Positions 24,740 through 33,095 of a DNA stretch of 37,615 nt are shown here, piece by piece. Source of the DNA: an uncultured Aureispira sp. (GTDB taxonomy: Bacteria > Bacteroidota > Bacteroidia > Chitinophagales > Saprospiraceae); contig CALDEP010000427.1 in NCBI GenBank assembly GCA_937942475.1, positions 1-37,615 of the forward strand. The letters are read 5' to 3'. The notes beneath the pieces were generated by a model that was not told the origin of the DNA, did not search any database, and saw only the letters and a program-made list of their open reading frames with translations. Each line of letters opens with the position of its first letter. Positions within the stretch are counted from its first letter, which is position 1. A program made the translations under genes and the position numbers.

Positions 24740-25915
24740 TTAGCCTAGTTTTATGGCAACTTTTCCATCTTTTAAATGTAAATAATAAGTACCCTCTTCT
24801 TCCAAATCATCGACACTTTTCATTAGTGTACCTGCTTCATTGGTTACAATAGAAAAACCTCTTGCTAGAATTGTTTGCGGATTTAGCAGTCGTAATTTTT
24901 CTTCAATAGCATCTAAGTTTTGATGCCCAGATCTTAACTGCTGAGTAGCAGCTTGTTTTATTTGAGCTTCTAATAAATCTACTTTATTATAAGCCGCACG
25001 AATTTTCTGTATCGCCAAGCTTTTAATATCCAAAGCGGTCTGTACTATAGCCGACTCAAAATTAAGGATTCGATGAATCAAATAATCAGCAGCTGCTGTT
25101 GGTGTTTTGAGTGTTTTGTAGGCCACTAAATCTGCCAAGGTTTCATCTATATCGTGTCCAATTCCTGTTATAACAGGCAATTCGCAGGTTGCCAAAGCAA
25201 CACACAAATCGTAGTCATCAAAGCCCATTAAATCCAAGCGAGCGCCGCCTCCACGCACAATTACAATACAATCAAAATCTTCTTTCCGAGCTTCAATCTT
25301 TTCAATTTGTTGCATCACATCTCTAGGCACATTCACCCCTTGTACAACTGCTTCAAACAATTCATATTGAAAATGATATTGATGTGGGTTGGTTTTAATT
25401 TGTTGCAAAAAATCCTGTAAACCAGCAGCCGTACTAGAGGAAATGACAGCAATCCGCTGCCAAACCAAATTGGTTGGAACTTGAATGTTAAGTTCTGTAA
25501 ATTGCTCTGCTTGTAGTTTTTTTTGCGTTTGTAAGCGTTTGAGTTCTAATTGACCAATTGTCACCGTAGGATCAATATCCTTGATCGACAATTTCATTCC
25601 AAAATATTCATGAAATTCAACTTGTACACAAAGCAAGACCTGTCGTCCTACCTGCAAAATAGACCATAGAGAATCGCCTACTTTTTTAGTAATTTTATCC
25701 AATGAGCGTCCCCAAATAACCCCTTCTGCCCTTGCCGATATCTTAAAATCATTCCGCTCTACCAAAGAAATGTACACATTGCCTTTACTAGTGCCAACGT
25801 CTGCAATTTCGCAATTAATCCAAAGTGTTTCTCGCATATTAAAAGCCACCACACGCTTGAGGTGTTCATTTAATTCAAAAAGAGAAAAAGTAGGTTTATT
25901 GGTCTCTTCTGGCAT
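24740..25915 (-). CDS. xseA: Exodeoxyribonuclease VII large subunit
   Basis: This 391-residue protein is the catalytic subunit of the nuclease that degrades single-stranded DNA from both ends. The N-terminal OB-fold ('LWINCEIADVGTSKGNVYISLVE' ... 'GVIWG', ~1-100) binds DNA. The catalytic core includes 'IAVISSSTAAGLQDF', 'IVIVRGGGARLDLMGFDD' and 'ITGIGHDIDETLADLVAYKTLKTPTAAADYLI'. The coiled-coil part is short, making the protein about 50-60 residues shorter than E. coli XseA. The C-terminus 'ILARGFSIVTNEAGTLMKS...DGKVAIKL' is complete. No xseB gene was seen beside it; a short xseB could lie elsewhere in the genome. Confidence 0.94.
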   Translation of the reverse strand: MPEETNKPTFSLFELNEHLKRVVAFNMRETLWINCEIADVGTSKGNVYISLVERNDFKISARAEGVIWGRSLDKITKKVGDSLWSILQVGRQVLLCVQVEFHEYFGMKLSIKDIDPTVTIGQLELKRLQTQKKLQAEQFTELNIQVPTNLVWQRIAVISSSTAAGLQDFLQQIKTNPHQYHFQYELFEAVVQGVNVPRDVMQQIEKIEARKEDFDCIVIVRGGGARLDLMGFDDYDLCVALATCELPVITGIGHDIDETLADLVAYKTLKTPTAAADYLIHRILNFESAIVQTALDIKSLAIQKIRAAYNKVDLLEAQIKQAATQQLRSGHQNLDAIEEKLRLLNPQTILARGFSIVTNEAGTLMKSVDDLEEEGTYYLHLKDGKVAIKLG

Positions 25916-26034
25916 ATTTATTTTGAGGTCTTAAAAGATGGATAAAATTAAACTTATTAATTATTATGATAAAAATCTACTATTTAGTATGCTTTAAGAG
26001 AGGTGGTTCATCTTCTTTTTGTAATAAAACACCT

Positions 26035-26697
26035 TTAATCTTCATCGAATTCAAATATAAATTTAGGATTCTGAGTTTTTGTTTCAAAGAAATGAGGATA
26101 ATGTGCTTTCATCGCTAAAGTAATCGCTTCGAAAGGAACATCTGTAAATGTTCCATGATCTTCTGTATACTCCATAAAGGGATTCCCTTTTTTGTCCGAC
26201 TCTTGAAATACAGCGTCATGCTCTCCATCAAAGGCTAAAGGTTCTACCCCCAATTTATCACATAGCGCAGCATTGAATACTGGGGTCGCTTTCACCCATT
26301 TATTATTTAAGAGTATTTCTGCGTATCCATGAAAAACTAAAACATCTGTTTTTAAAGTTTCTTCTAGAGCACTCGTTGCCAAATGATTTCTCACATTACC
26401 ATAAGCCAAACGACTTGGAATACCTAAAGAACGGACACAAGCGACAAATAAATTTGACTTTTCAATACAATGTCCATAATCCTTCGTCAATAAATGACTT
26501 GCTTTCAGGGCATAAGGTTTCAAGACAATATGATAAGGAGAATATTTAAATCCATCTCGAATCGCATAATATAAGGCTATTACTTGATCTTTCTCACTTT
26601 CTATTCCTTGCGTTTTTTCTTGTGCATAAGCAATAACATCTGGATGATCGCTATTGGTATACACGCCCGCTGTTAAATATATTTCGTTTTCGGTCAT
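26035..26697 (-). CDS. Transglutaminase-like superfamily protein
   Basis: This 220-residue protein without a signal peptide has a papain-like transglutaminase core. The Cys motif is 'DYGHCIEKSNLFVACVRSLGIPSRLAYG' (C77) and the His motif is 'VFHGYAEILL' (H123). The third position, where many members have Asp in 'D-P-T', reads 'KATPVFN' here, as in the bacterial subfamily with 'KWVKATPxFN'. It may act as a cysteine peptidase or amidase, or be non-catalytic; the substrate is unknown. It lies upstream of xseA on the same strand with a 119-base gap. Confidence 0.8.
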   Translation of the reverse strand: MTENEIYLTAGVYTNSDHPDVIAYAQEKTQGIESEKDQVIALYYAIRDGFKYSPYHIVLKPYALKASHLLTKDYGHCIEKSNLFVACVRSLGIPSRLAYGNVRNHLATSALEETLKTDVLVFHGYAEILLNNKWVKATPVFNAALCDKLGVEPLAFDGEHDAVFQESDKKGNPFMEYTEDHGTFTDVPFEAITLAMKAHYPHFFETKTQNPKFIFEFDED

Positions 26698-26722
26698 AAT
26701 TAGTTATTAGCTACTAATGTAA

Positions 26723-26766
26723 ACAAAAAAAAACCATCCTGAATAAATTCAAGATGGTTTTTTAAA
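26723..26766. terminator. Terminator after the PorP-OmpA-DUF1573 set
   Basis: AAACCATCCTGAAT (26731-26744) pairs with 26747-26760 (one mismatch) around a 2-nt loop. The minus strand continues with a run of T after the stem, and the plus strand with T6. It ends the DUF1573 transcript 13 bases after its stop codon. Confidence 0.75.
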
Positions 26767-26779
26767 CGTATGTTATAAG

Positions 26780-27091
26780 TTACTTTGTAACGTTTGCTTC
26801 GATATCATAAATAATCATATCCTCAGGAACATTTCCATAGATATTCAAACTTGATGAGTATGCAGGATCCACTTTAGCTTGAGCAGAATCGAATTTAAAT
26901 TTAATAAATCCTTTTTCTCCTGGCTTAACTGCTCCTCTCGACCAATCAGTAGGCTCTGTACAAATACATCCACCTTCCAAATGAAATATTTTAAAATCAT
27001 TTTTTCCAGTATTAGTAAATTCGATTGTGTATTCTTCTACATCACCAAATTTTACTGGTCCAATTTTCATCACTGGCTCATCAAAAGCCAA
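26780..27091 (-). CDS. DUF1573 domain reading frame without its own ATG
   Basis: The domain is a ~100-residue immunoglobulin-like (ASH/MSP-type) fold: 'AFDEPVMKIGPVKFGDVEEYTIEFTNTGKNDF', then 'GGCICTEPTDWSRGAVKPGEKGFIKFKFDS', as in DUF1573 envelope proteins. The only possible start near the domain edge is a TTG at 27091. The first in-frame ATG falls inside the first strand, and no signal peptide or lipobox is present, although relatives are exported. The frame is open upstream to 27163, where an in-frame TGA is formed with the first base of the A10 run at the end of the OmpA gene (27155-27164). A -1 slip on that run would join OmpA to this frame with a linker (KKKLTASNVVVTESENPGDK). It may therefore be made as an OmpA-DUF1573 fusion, be a start-less remnant, or reflect a sequence error in the run. 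Confidence 0.75.
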   Translation of the reverse strand: MAFDEPVMKIGPVKFGDVEEYTIEFTNTGKNDFKIFHLEGGCICTEPTDWSRGAVKPGEKGFIKFKFDSAQAKVDPAYSSSLNIYGNVPEDMIIYDIEANVTK

Positions 27092-27150
27092 AGTAGTTCT
27101 TGGTTTGTCACCAGGATTCTCAGACTCTGTTACAACGACATTGCTAGCCG

Positions 27151-29445
27151 TTAGTTTTTTTTTTCAGTAGTAGTTGGGCTTGCTCCCAAGCTACCATTAA
27201 CAATCTTGAATTCTACACGACGGTTAAGTGCACGTCCTTCAGGATTATCAGAACCATCTGTTTTTTCATTATCTGCTGCTGGCTCTCCTTCACCAAATGA
27301 TTTTGGTTGTAAGCGATTCTTAGCAATTCCTTTTTTAGTTAAGTAACTAATAGCAGCTTTAGAACGTTTGTCAGATAAGTTCATATTGTACTGATCACTA
27401 CCAATTGCATCCGTATGACCTCTTACTTCAACAACCATTTCAGGGTTTTCATTCAAAGTAGCCAATACCATTTCTAAAGTATCTGCTGCACCTTGACGAA
27501 TGTTTGATTTGTTGAAAGAGTAGTAGATGTTATAAAATACAGGAGGAGGCGTCAAATACATTTTTTGAACCATTCCTAAATCTTTTTTAGCGACAACTCT
27601 TGTATCTGCAATATAACCTTCACGGTTAGCAAAAACTTTGTAGTCTTTATCTCTTGGAAGAACAAAAGCAAATTCGTTACCAGTTCCTTTAGTCAATTGT
27701 TTCACTTCTTTGCCAGTAGCTGCATCATAAACGATTACAGTAACACCGTCCAAAGCAGCATTTGATTTTTTGTCAAATGCTTGAACAACTAAACCAAGTT
27801 CTTTGATTTTAACTTCTTTGTTAAATGTCATTGGTTTTGTCATATCCAAACCAGCAGCAGTTAGAGCTTCTTTTGTAGCATCAGCTGTTTCTTTTGTTCC
27901 TTCAGAACCATCTTTCTTAGCTACAACGTCATATTTCTTACCAACTTCAAGCAGGAATTGATAATCATTACCTTCTGTATTTGTTTGCTCATCAACCACT
28001 TCTCCTGTTGCTTGGTCAATTAATTGAACAGTAGCACCAATCATTGGATCACCAGTTCCTTCATCAACTACAGCAACATCTAGAATGATGTCACAACGCT
28101 CAGGCATGATAACAGAAAAGATATCATCACAACAAGTCTCACTTTTCAAAGACATTGTACCTGGACGGTTTGATAAGATGTAAGCATAACAATCATCGTT
28201 TCCTAGTTTATTAACTGTGAAACTAAAATCATCTACATAAGTATTAAAACCAGCACCCATGTTTTTGATCTCTCCCATAGAGCCATTTGAAGCACGCTCT
28301 GTACTGAAGATATCCCATCCACCATAACCAGGATGTCCATCTGAACTGAAGTATAAAGTGTTGTTTCTTTCATCAAAGAAAGGCGTCAAATCGTCTCCGA
28401 TTGTATTAATAGCTTCTAAGTTTAATGGTTCTTTAGTTGTTCCATCTTCATTGATTTCTGCATACCAAATATCCATATTACCTTTACCACCTTCCATATT
28501 AGAAGTAAATAACAAGTAATCTTTACCATCCCAAGTTGCAAATGCAGGATCTTGACAAGAGTAAGAACTAGAGTTGAAATCTAACAATTTAGGATTACTA
28601 ACAGTACCATCACTATAGTCTGCTACATAAATACGGCTATTTTCTAATTGATTTCCAATTAACTCTGCACGTACAAAGTAGAATTTAGTTTGATCGTCGT
28701 TAAAAGTAGGTTCAACAACGTGCATGCCTTCTTTTTGAAGAATATCAGCGTTAAACTCTTTTGCTTCACCAAATTTACCATCCTCATCTGATTGAGCGAT
28801 GTAAATTTTTGCGTGCTCATAGTCTTCACCTTCTTCTTTTACAATAATAGTATCTGCACGTAAAGAAGCATAGATAATCTCATCACGTCCCATTGGGAAC
28901 GCCCCACCTTCTGTAGAAAGAGAGTTTACATTAGGACCAGCATTTTCAATGATTAATTCCTCTGTTGGCTCCATATTATCTTTAGCCCATTTTGCTCCAT
29001 CAATGTGGATTTGAGCCATTTTTTTATAATAATCAGCTTTTGGTGCATCAGCAGGATATTCCTTGATGAATGCCTCAAAAATAGGAATAGATTTATCATA
29101 ATCTCCAGTCATTTTTGTAACTAAAGCATGTTGATAACGGCTCAATGGATAGTCCTCTTTTTGATCTAAGTCAACCAATTTTTGGTACCATTCAGCAGCA
29201 CTTTTATAATCTCTTAACATTTCATGCGTAGAAGCTATTTTATAAATAGCTGCACCGTCTTTCTCGTTAGCTTCATAAGCACGTTCGTACCATTCCAAAG
29301 CTGTGTATGTATTTTTTTTATTGCGTTCCTCGTCTCCGATTTGTTCCTTCATCTCAGAAGTCAGGTTGTTAGTTGTTGGTTGAGCATAAGCCAACTGACC
29401 AACTAGTAAACAAGCAATAATTAGTAATATATTATTTAGTTTCAT
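27151..29445 (-). CDS. PorE-like TPR/PD40/OmpA envelope protein
   Basis: This 764-residue exported protein has the layout of PorE-type T9SS components. There is a signal peptide (1-22, ending AYAQ), TPR repeats (~30-135, 'TALEWYERAYEANEKDGAAIYKIA'), a PD40/WD40-like propeller (~165-415, 'TPFFDERNNTLYFSSDGHPGYGGWDIF'), two carboxypeptidase-regulatory-like repeats (~440-620) and an OmpA C-terminal domain (~640-750). The OmpA domain has 'RGHTDAIGSDQYNMNLSDKRSKA', including the Asp and Arg that bind diaminopimelate in peptidoglycan. It should link the outer membrane to the cell wall. The PorP/SprF gene lies upstream with 104 bases between, which holds a hairpin but no promoter-like sequence. The gene ends GAA AAA AAA AAC TAA, an A10 run (27155-27164) that could cause slippage into the DUF1573 frame. 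Confidence 0.9.
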   Translation of the reverse strand: MKLNNILLIIACLLVGQLAYAQPTTNNLTSEMKEQIGDEERNKKNTYTALEWYERAYEANEKDGAAIYKIASTHEMLRDYKSAAEWYQKLVDLDQKEDYPLSRYQHALVTKMTGDYDKSIPIFEAFIKEYPADAPKADYYKKMAQIHIDGAKWAKDNMEPTEELIIENAGPNVNSLSTEGGAFPMGRDEIIYASLRADTIIVKEEGEDYEHAKIYIAQSDEDGKFGEAKEFNADILQKEGMHVVEPTFNDDQTKFYFVRAELIGNQLENSRIYVADYSDGTVSNPKLLDFNSSSYSCQDPAFATWDGKDYLLFTSNMEGGKGNMDIWYAEINEDGTTKEPLNLEAINTIGDDLTPFFDERNNTLYFSSDGHPGYGGWDIFSTERASNGSMGEIKNMGAGFNTYVDDFSFTVNKLGNDDCYAYILSNRPGTMSLKSETCCDDIFSVIMPERCDIILDVAVVDEGTGDPMIGATVQLIDQATGEVVDEQTNTEGNDYQFLLEVGKKYDVVAKKDGSEGTKETADATKEALTAAGLDMTKPMTFNKEVKIKELGLVVQAFDKKSNAALDGVTVIVYDAATGKEVKQLTKGTGNEFAFVLPRDKDYKVFANREGYIADTRVVAKKDLGMVQKMYLTPPPVFYNIYYSFNKSNIRQGAADTLEMVLATLNENPEMVVEVRGHTDAIGSDQYNMNLSDKRSKAAISYLTKKGIAKNRLQPKSFGEGEPAADNEKTDGSDNPEGRALNRRVEFKIVNGSLGASPTTTEKKN
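27155..27164 (-). other. A10 slippery run at the OmpA/DUF1573 junction
   Basis: Ten consecutive A (minus strand) precede the OmpA stop by two bases. In the OmpA frame the codons read GAA AAA AAA AAC TAA. With one more A (or two fewer, or a -1 ribosomal slip) the frame continues as AAA CTA ACG GCT through 127 codons of DUF1573. Runs of nine or more A are known to promote transcriptional slippage and can serve for -1 ribosomal frameshifting. Confidence 0.5.
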
Positions 29446-29500
29446 TATCCGAAATAAGTTTAGATTAAGTTGTGGATTGCTATACTATACATAATAAAAC

Positions 29501-29534
29501 GGGATTAGAAATCTACAAATAGATTTCTAATCCC
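29501..29534 (-). terminator. Hairpin between PorP/SprF and OmpA genes
   Basis: GGGATTAGAAATCTA (29501-29515) pairs perfectly with 29520-29534 around CAAA. On the minus strand it is followed by GTTTTATTAT, so the T run is imperfect. It starts 15 bases after the PorP/SprF stop and may be a partial terminator or an mRNA stability element that sets the ratio of the two proteins. Confidence 0.6.
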
Positions 29535-29549
29535 TTATTGGAGTTATTA

Positions 29550-30692
29550 TTAAAAACGAGGGCAGAATAAAACATCATCAACAACAGGTACCTTGTAGAT
29601 TTTAGCTACATAAGATAGTGCAACTTCGAAAGCCATTGCTCTATTTCTGTTATTAAATATTTGATTATTCAAACCTTGTGTTCCTGTATTGATGTCATAA
29701 GCGAAACCAAATTTAAGTCCCTTAACATCTAAGCCTATACGAGCAATAGCATCACCACTTGCACGGTAACCACCACCTAAGTATAAGGTAATATCTTGCA
29801 TATCGTTAAAGTGAATTCCCAACAATAACTGTCCGTTAAAGTCAAAAGCACTCAAACCTTCTCCTTGACCAGTAGTATTAATGGTATTTTGGAAGAAGAA
29901 CAATGGCTTCAAGAATAAATTTCCTTTTTTAGTCAATGCAATTCTAAGGATTAAGTTAGAAATTGTTGTCATTGGCAATCTTGCTTCGTCATCCTCATTT
30001 TCATTAGGAGTCATAAAGCTGTAGTTAGGATTGGTAAAGTGATTCAAAGAAACACCTGCTTCCAAACCAAAACGTCTTCCTCTGTGGCTCAACATTAAAC
30101 CACCAGAAAAGTCAGGCAAGTTCTTTGTTGCATTACCTAATGACATACCAAGAGGGTCTGTAGTAGCATTACCACCACCAGAAATCAATTGATCTTCAAA
30201 TGTAAAATCTCCAGAGATTCTACGTTGCATAATACCGCCTTTTGCAGCAAAAGACAAGATAGTATTTCCTTTTGCTCCTAAACCTAAGTGGTAAGCCAAA
30301 GATAAACTAGCTCTCAAGTTAGAAAGAGTTGCCCCATTTTCACTACCAACAGCATCATAATAAAATGAGATACCAACACCTGCCCAATTTCTAATTGGCT
30401 TTCCTTTTCTAGGAATAGCAAAAGGCACATCAATATAAGCAGATGGCGTTTGATAACCATCGAAGCTACTAGAAGCATTACTAGTAGATGGAGCAGCAGA
30501 AATAGACATCCCAGCCCATTGTGTTCTGTATAGTCCACCGATTCTAAAAGTACCTGCGTAATATCCTGTATGAGCAGGATTTAGCTCTAGTGGAGCCATG
30601 TCAAACATCGAATAATGGATGTCTTGAGCTTGGCTACTGGATGTACAAAAACCTACTATAAAAAGTAGGCATACACTCGTTAAAATTTTCAT
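29550..30692 (-). CDS. PorP/SprF family outer membrane protein
   Basis: This is a 380-residue outer-membrane barrel of the type IX secretion/gliding family (TIGR03519). It has a signal peptide of 23 residues (ending SSSQAQ). Then 'DIHYSMFDMAPLELNPAHTGYY', the family's opening signature, is followed by 'GGLYRTQWAGMS' and 'PSAYIDVPF'. Further blocks 'LSLAYHLGL', 'DFSGGLMLSHRG' and 'FGFAYDINT' are barrel strands typical of the family. PorP-like proteins bind PorE or anchor specific T9SS cargo such as SprB; paralogues paired with large type B-CTD adhesins are common. No adhesin gene is next to it here, so I infer a general or orphan PorP/SprF-OmpA pair. It is probably transcribed with the OmpA gene that follows. 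Confidence 0.93.
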   Translation of the reverse strand: MKILTSVCLLFIVGFCTSSSQAQDIHYSMFDMAPLELNPAHTGYYAGTFRIGGLYRTQWAGMSISAAPSTSNASSSFDGYQTPSAYIDVPFAIPRKGKPIRNWAGVGISFYYDAVGSENGATLSNLRASLSLAYHLGLGAKGNTILSFAAKGGIMQRRISGDFTFEDQLISGGGNATTDPLGMSLGNATKNLPDFSGGLMLSHRGRRFGLEAGVSLNHFTNPNYSFMTPNENEDDEARLPMTTISNLILRIALTKKGNLFLKPLFFFQNTINTTGQGEGLSAFDFNGQLLLGIHFNDMQDITLYLGGGYRASGDAIARIGLDVKGLKFGFAYDINTGTQGLNNQIFNNRNRAMAFEVALSYVAKIYKVPVVDDVLFCPRF

Positions 30693-31023
30693 CGTCTAAG
30701 AGGAGTTTTTAAGTACGAATACCGTAAATTAATTCAATAATAAGATTTATACCGCTATAAATAACTTGGGTAAATATACAGTTTTTATTTACAGAAAGTA
30801 AGTAAACTTACATTTTAGTTTATAACTTTTAACAAAAAACCCCTTATTTACCGTATTTCTGCTTTCAAAAAAACATTTTGTCACATCAAAAAGCACTTCC
30901 TGTAGATTTTCTTTGTTAAAAGAACCTTAACGTTTTATCAAGCGCTAATGTATGCTTTTTAAAAATATTTTCCCTATTTCACTGCAATTAATTCTCTTTA
31001 GGACCTTATATACTTCAATCTTC
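30693..31023. other. Intergenic region upstream of PorP/SprF
   Basis: This part of a 656-bp divergent gap must contain the promoter of the PorP/SprF-OmpA set. I see no ORF. On the minus strand TATATTTA at about 30775 is one base from a -7 box, but no good -33 box accompanies it. Confidence 0.35.
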
Positions 31024-31054
31024 TTGGAATAAAGGATTATAGCCTATACTTTTG
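31024..31054 (+). promoter_or_regulatory. Bacteroidota-type promoter ahead of hairpin element C
   Basis: TTG at 31024-31026, 20 bases, then TACTTTTG at 31047-31054 matches the TTG/TAnnTTTG pattern. Transcription would start near 31061, directly before the inverted repeat at 31067-31244, and continue to the lipoprotein gene at 31349. Confidence 0.5.
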
Positions 31055-31066
31055 TAATTAAGCCTA

Positions 31067-31244
31067 AGAGCTTGTTGGGGATTTAATCCCAAGCTGCAAA
31101 CGTTTGATTTTGACTATAATGTCACCTTTTTTGTGAGCGATAGCTAAGGCTATCTCACTCAAAAACACGCAACATTCTAGCCTAAAACCAATTCGTTTTC
31201 GCAAAACCTTTGGTTTTAAACCTTTTAAATCCCCAACAAGCTCT
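31067..31244. repeat. Multi-hairpin inverted-repeat element C
   Basis: A perfect 20-bp inverted repeat (AGAGCTTGTTGGGGATTTAA at 31067-31086; complement at 31225-31244) encloses two inner hairpins: one around GATAGCTAAGGCTATC (about 31134-31159, extended by GTGAG/CTCAC with a bulge) and TAAAACCAA/TTGGTTTTA (about 31182-31218). The layout allows a three-way branched RNA of ~180 nt. No coding frame fits. It could be a non-autonomous mobile element or a structured transcript, because it starts only a few bases after a promoter-like sequence. Confidence 0.65.
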
Positions 31245-31348
31245 AATTGTTTTATAAATGTTAAAATTCTTTATTTTCCTTTGTTAATAAAAATAAAAGG
31301 GCTTTTTCTTAAACCATCAAAAATTCTCATTTTTTAATATTAACCGAT

Positions 31349-32146
31349 ATGTCATTCACTAATTTTAAGCAGTTTCTATACTTTTTCAGTCTTGCCTTTT
31401 GCTCCTTAAACGGGCTCGTTTCTTGCAACCAAACAAATGGAACAGAAGACATTCCTGCCCCACTCCCAAGTCTAATTGAGCTCATTCCTTGTACTCCTTT
31501 AGACTCTAGCATACAATATACTAATGTCCTCTTACAGAATTACACCTACACGAGAAACCAAATGATGTTTCGCCCCGTAAACCTTCGTTTGGGAGGCATG
31601 ACACCACTAACCGTAAGCAGACCAAGAACGCTTCCTAATACAAACAAAGGAAACCATTTGCACGTTTGTATTGACAACCAACAACACCACATTAGCAACA
31701 ATAATATTTTTAAATTTCCACTTTCTGATGGTAAATATAAACTAACTGCCTTCATTTCCCGTTCCTTCTATGAGTCTATCAAAAACCCAGAAGCTATTAT
31801 AGCAAAGGAAATTGGCATTAGAAATGGTGAACTTTATCTTAGCAAAAACCTTTCATCAATAGATATTCTTTACAACGCTCCGATGGGAACGTATCTAAAA
31901 GGAGATGAAATTTTGTTAGATTTTGTTTTGGTCGGTACTACCTTAGAAGAAGGAGGCAATCAAGTAAAAATTACAATTAATGATCAAAAATCATTTCAGG
32001 TAAGCACTTGGCAAGCTTACTTTCTAAAAGGTTTAGATGTTGGAACTTATGAAGTTAAATTGGAATTATTAGATGCTTTAGGTAAGCAAATTGCAACACC
32101 TAAAAGTCAAAAATTCATCATAAAAGCTCCAACTGAGGTAAATTAA
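31349..32146 (+). CDS. Lipoprotein of unknown function
   Basis: This is a 265-residue lipoprotein with a hydrophobic signal and lipobox LVSC, lipidated Cys at residue 26. The mature part has a block 'NKGNHLHVCIDNQQHH', then 'DGKYKLTAFISRSFYESIKN', and two beta-rich segments in the second half ('GTYLKGDEILLDFVLVGTTL', 'GNQVKITIND', 'LDVGTYEVKLELLD') that look like an immunoglobulin-like fold. Similar His-x-His-x-x-x-D blocks occur in unnamed Bacteroidota lipoproteins, but I cannot give a function. The His-rich motif could bind metal. A terminator-like hairpin follows at 32150-32207. Confidence 0.78.
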   Translation: MSFTNFKQFLYFFSLAFCSLNGLVSCNQTNGTEDIPAPLPSLIELIPCTPLDSSIQYTNVLLQNYTYTRNQMMFRPVNLRLGGMTPLTVSRPRTLPNTNKGNHLHVCIDNQQHHISNNNIFKFPLSDGKYKLTAFISRSFYESIKNPEAIIAKEIGIRNGELYLSKNLSSIDILYNAPMGTYLKGDEILLDFVLVGTTLEEGGNQVKITINDQKSFQVSTWQAYFLKGLDVGTYEVKLELLDALGKQIATPKSQKFIIKAPTEVN

Positions 32147-32149
32147 TCA

Positions 32150-32207
32150 CCTTACTAAAAAAAATGTTCTTTTTTCTACTTTAAGAAAAGAATTAGGTAA
32201 GGTTTTT
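32150..32207 (+). terminator. Terminator after lipoprotein gene
   Basis: CCTTAC (32150-32155) pairs with GTAAGG (32197-32202), and an inner TTCTTTT/AAAAGAA stem (32167-32192) extends the structure. T5 follows. The outer stem starts 4 bases after the stop codon. Confidence 0.45.
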
Positions 32208-32244
32208 GTCTACTTTATATTAGATGTTTATTAATTTTAAGTGC

Positions 32245-32291
32245 CTAAGTGAATTGGAGATTTACAATCTCTAAGTAAATTGGAGGCTTAC
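32245..32291. repeat. Two 21-bp direct repeats before DUF547 gene
   Basis: CTAAGTGAATTGGAGATTTAC (20 of its 21 bases shown as core: TAAGTGAATTGGAGATTTAC) at 32245-32265 recurs as a near copy at 32271-32291 with three changes, a period of 26 bases. It lies ~55 bases before the DUF547 start; it could be a regulator site or a chance duplication. Confidence 0.4.
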
Positions 32292-32346
32292 AGCAAGACA
32301 CACAGATTCCCCAATATAATTACAGACCCCAATAAATTTATTTATT

Positions 32347-33069
32347 ATGAAATCTTTTTTGCTCCTTATTTTATTAACAACGATCTATACAAATTCATTT
32401 GCGACGACTCCCATTAAAGATGCCGCAGAGTTTTTCCTAAAAACAGATGCATTTTTCAAAAAATACGCTGTTGAAGGGAATATCAAATACGCCCAACTCA
32501 AACAACATCGTACAGATTTAAGCTTATTGGTAGATTTCATTGGTGAAACTCCCGTCAATTCTGTTGATGTCTATCGACGTAAAGCATATCTTATTAATTG
32601 TTACAACCTCTTGGTTATAAATGCTGTTTTAGAAACTTATCCTATTGAAAAAGTCGCGGATACCAATAAGTTTTTCAAGAAAAACAAACATCAAGTAGGA
32701 AAAGAAATGATGACATTGGATTATTTAGAATACAAGGTCATTTTTAAAGAATACAAAGATCCAAGATTGCACTTTGTTTTGGTTTGTGCTGCAAAAGGTT
32801 GCCCTCCTATCCCTTCTTTTGCTTACACTCCAGGTGATCTTAACCATCAAATCAACCGTCAATGTCAATTAGCATTGGACAATCCTTCGTTCTTGTATTT
32901 GGAACCAGAAACGAACATGGTTAAATTATCTCCTATTTTCAAATGGTATAAAGATGATTTTTCCCCGTCTATCCCTGAGTTTATTAATGCACATCGTAGT
33001 GAAAAAATTCCGATGGATTACACCTTGAGCTTTTACGAGTATGATTGGAGATTAAATGCCTGGAAATAA
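32347..33069 (+). CDS. DUF547 domain protein
   Basis: This 240-residue exported protein has a signal peptide of ~19 residues (ending NSFA). The DUF547 core shows 'RKAYLINCYNLLVINAVLETYPI', 'TLDYLEYKVIF' and 'DPRLHFVLVCAAKGCPPI', the family's conserved Cys/His-containing blocks. The domain resembles a papain-like fold: the NCYN and LHFVLVCAAKGCP blocks carry the candidate Cys and His, though catalysis is unproven in the family. It ends with 'SFYEYDWRLNAWK', the typical C-terminus. It is followed after 26 bases by the DUF4846 lipoprotein gene and very likely shares a transcript with it. Confidence 0.9.
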   Translation: MKSFLLLILLTTIYTNSFATTPIKDAAEFFLKTDAFFKKYAVEGNIKYAQLKQHRTDLSLLVDFIGETPVNSVDVYRRKAYLINCYNLLVINAVLETYPIEKVADTNKFFKKNKHQVGKEMMTLDYLEYKVIFKEYKDPRLHFVLVCAAKGCPPIPSFAYTPGDLNHQINRQCQLALDNPSFLYLEPETNMVKLSPIFKWYKDDFSPSIPEFINAHRSEKIPMDYTLSFYEYDWRLNAWK

Positions 33070-33095
33070 GAAGCGCTCTATCTAAAAAGAAACGT

